NCBI RefSeq assembly: GCF_003051085.1
Contig: NZ_QAOM01000011.1
Coordinates: 1-64,000, forward strand
Source: Trichococcus patagoniensis
GTDB taxonomy: Bacteria; Bacillota; Bacilli; Lactobacillales; Aerococcaceae
Length of the DNA stretch: 64,000 nucleotides
Direction of reading: 5' to 3'
Position 1 is the stretch's first letter, and every line of letters starts with the position of its first letter. Shown one piece after another: positions 63,487 through 64,000 of the stretch. Position numbers and translations under genes: made by a program. Under the pieces are notes generated by a model. The model searched no databases. It was not told where the DNA came from and saw only the letters and a program-made list of their open reading frames with translations.

Positions 63487-64000
63487 CTATGCGAATGTTT
63501 CATCCTGCAATTTGCGCAGCTTGTATACAGTAGTAGATTCATCCAACTGAATATCGTCATGAGTCAAGAAAGTACCATTTTTGATGTCGCGTTTAGCAAC
63601 AGATTTACCCCCAACCAATCCGATTGGAACATTGCCGTTCTTTCTCATATCAGCGTGTGTTTCACATACTCCACGGACGCAGAATCCACCGATTCCGTCA
63701 ATTGGATCTCCTGCTTTAATGTCTTTCTTCGCTACTGCTACTGTCTCAGAGACTGGTGCTCCCATAGGAACAATTGCATGATCATGTTCTAATACTGCAC
63801 GTGCAATGGTTAATGGTGTTTCTAGGCTGCACAAGTGGTATGGACGATACAAGATGTGGTGATCACGGTCGCCTTTTTTCATCAGATAGTTCATCTCGTG
63901 CTGTACGCCTTCATTTTGGCCTTTAACAATACAGAAGATACCAGGTGCAATACCATCAATATATTCTACAACTCCAAACTTGTTGAGAACGCCACCATTT
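63487..64000 (-). CDS. homoserine-dehydrogenase-like oxidoreductase (copy 2), C-terminal part only
   Basis: The gene runs off the right edge. The 170 visible residues, from GGVLNKFGVVEYIDGIAPG to KLRKLQDETFA, align almost without gaps with the end of copy 1 (GGVLNNFGAVEYVDGLAPG to RLRKMQDEMIG), including the SAF-like end GKSVAKRDIKNGTFLTHDDI. It is the first visible gene of the second PTS operon, whereas copy 1 is the last gene of the first operon. Confidence 0.88.
   Translation of the reverse strand, partial: NGGVLNKFGVVEYIDGIAPGIFCIVKGQNEGVQHEMNYLMKKGDRDHHILYRPYHLCSLETPLTIARAVLEHDHAIVPMGAPVSETVAVAKKDIKAGDPIDGIGGFCVRGVCETHADMRKNGNVPIGLVGGKSVAKRDIKNGTFLTHDDIQLDESTTVYKLRKLQDETFA

Noticed and set aside
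63469-63792. Plus-strand frame opposite the right-edge oxidoreductase gene.
   Set aside because: Antisense to a gene whose protein aligns well with copy 1; no independent support.

Overview
The window looks like part of the chromosome of a low- to mid-GC lactic-acid-type Firmicute. Carnobacteriaceae, and Trichococcus in particular, is my best guess. This rests on the ribosomal and RNA polymerase sequences, the PTS-rich gene content, a Listeria/Enterococcus-like extracellular electron transfer (EET) locus and strong Shine-Dalgarno sequences. No tRNA or rRNA gene lies inside the window, but a strong promoter with an rRNA-type leader points out of the left edge.

Layout. (1) 1-1.2 kb: probable rrn promoter facing left, then comC (prepilin peptidase). 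(2) 1.4-13.3 kb, all minus strand: the classic block rpmG-secE-nusG-rplK-rplA-rplJ-rplL-rsmC-like-rpoB-rpoC, with readable promoters, an L10 leader/attenuator and terminators. (3) 13.5-15.7 kb: glucose-type PTS EIICBA. (4) 16-26.1 kb, minus strand: a flavin-based EET locus (rnfC, rnfD, eetB, ndh2, eetA, dmkB, pplA, fmnB/apbE, dmkA, plus a GNAT gene). NADH would be oxidised by Ndh2, electrons carried by a dedicated demethylmenaquinone made by DmkA/DmkB, passed through EetA/EetB and delivered to the flavinylated lipoprotein PplA, which is loaded by the ApbE-type FMN transferase. An RnfC/RnfD pair without RnfA/B/E/G heads the cluster. (5) 26.5-28.5 kb: an alternative sigma factor gene broken by an IS200/IS605 element (tnpB intact, tnpA decayed). 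(6) 28.9-39.4 kb: a defence island, partly A+T-rich, with an uncharacterised gene pair, a two-gene CBASS (CD-NTase plus Cap15-type effector), and a type I restriction-modification operon preceded by a broken XRE-type regulator gene. (7) 39.5-46.3 kb: a scarred region holding a 0.6-kb noncoding element with terminal inverted repeats, arrays of stem-loops, a HAD phosphatase, a fused pair of gene fragments (a PRD regulator joined to a truncated transketolase), a lipoprotein, a HTH protein and a C-S lyase remnant. (8) 46.5-49.6 kb: a tnpB-only element with a clear right-end hairpin, abutting a MerR-type promoter that drives an MFS transporter, then another stem-loop array. (9) 49.8-64 kb: two paralogous glucitol-family PTS gene sets. 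They contain EIIC/EIIBC duplicates, one EIIA, GutM, two SorC-type regulators, two copies of a homoserine-dehydrogenase-like oxidoreductase with a C-terminal SAF-like part, a class II aldolase, a divergent triosephosphate-isomerase-like protein, a YjbQ-family protein, ribulose-phosphate epimerase, RpiB and a complete transketolase. This fits uptake of a polyol and its channelling through tetrose/pentose phosphates; the substrate cannot be read from sequence.

The most striking unexplained items are the triple stem-loop arrays with a constant ~51-base period but different stem sequences at four sites, the gene pair next to the CBASS, the RnfC/RnfD pair in the EET locus, and the duplicated polyol system.
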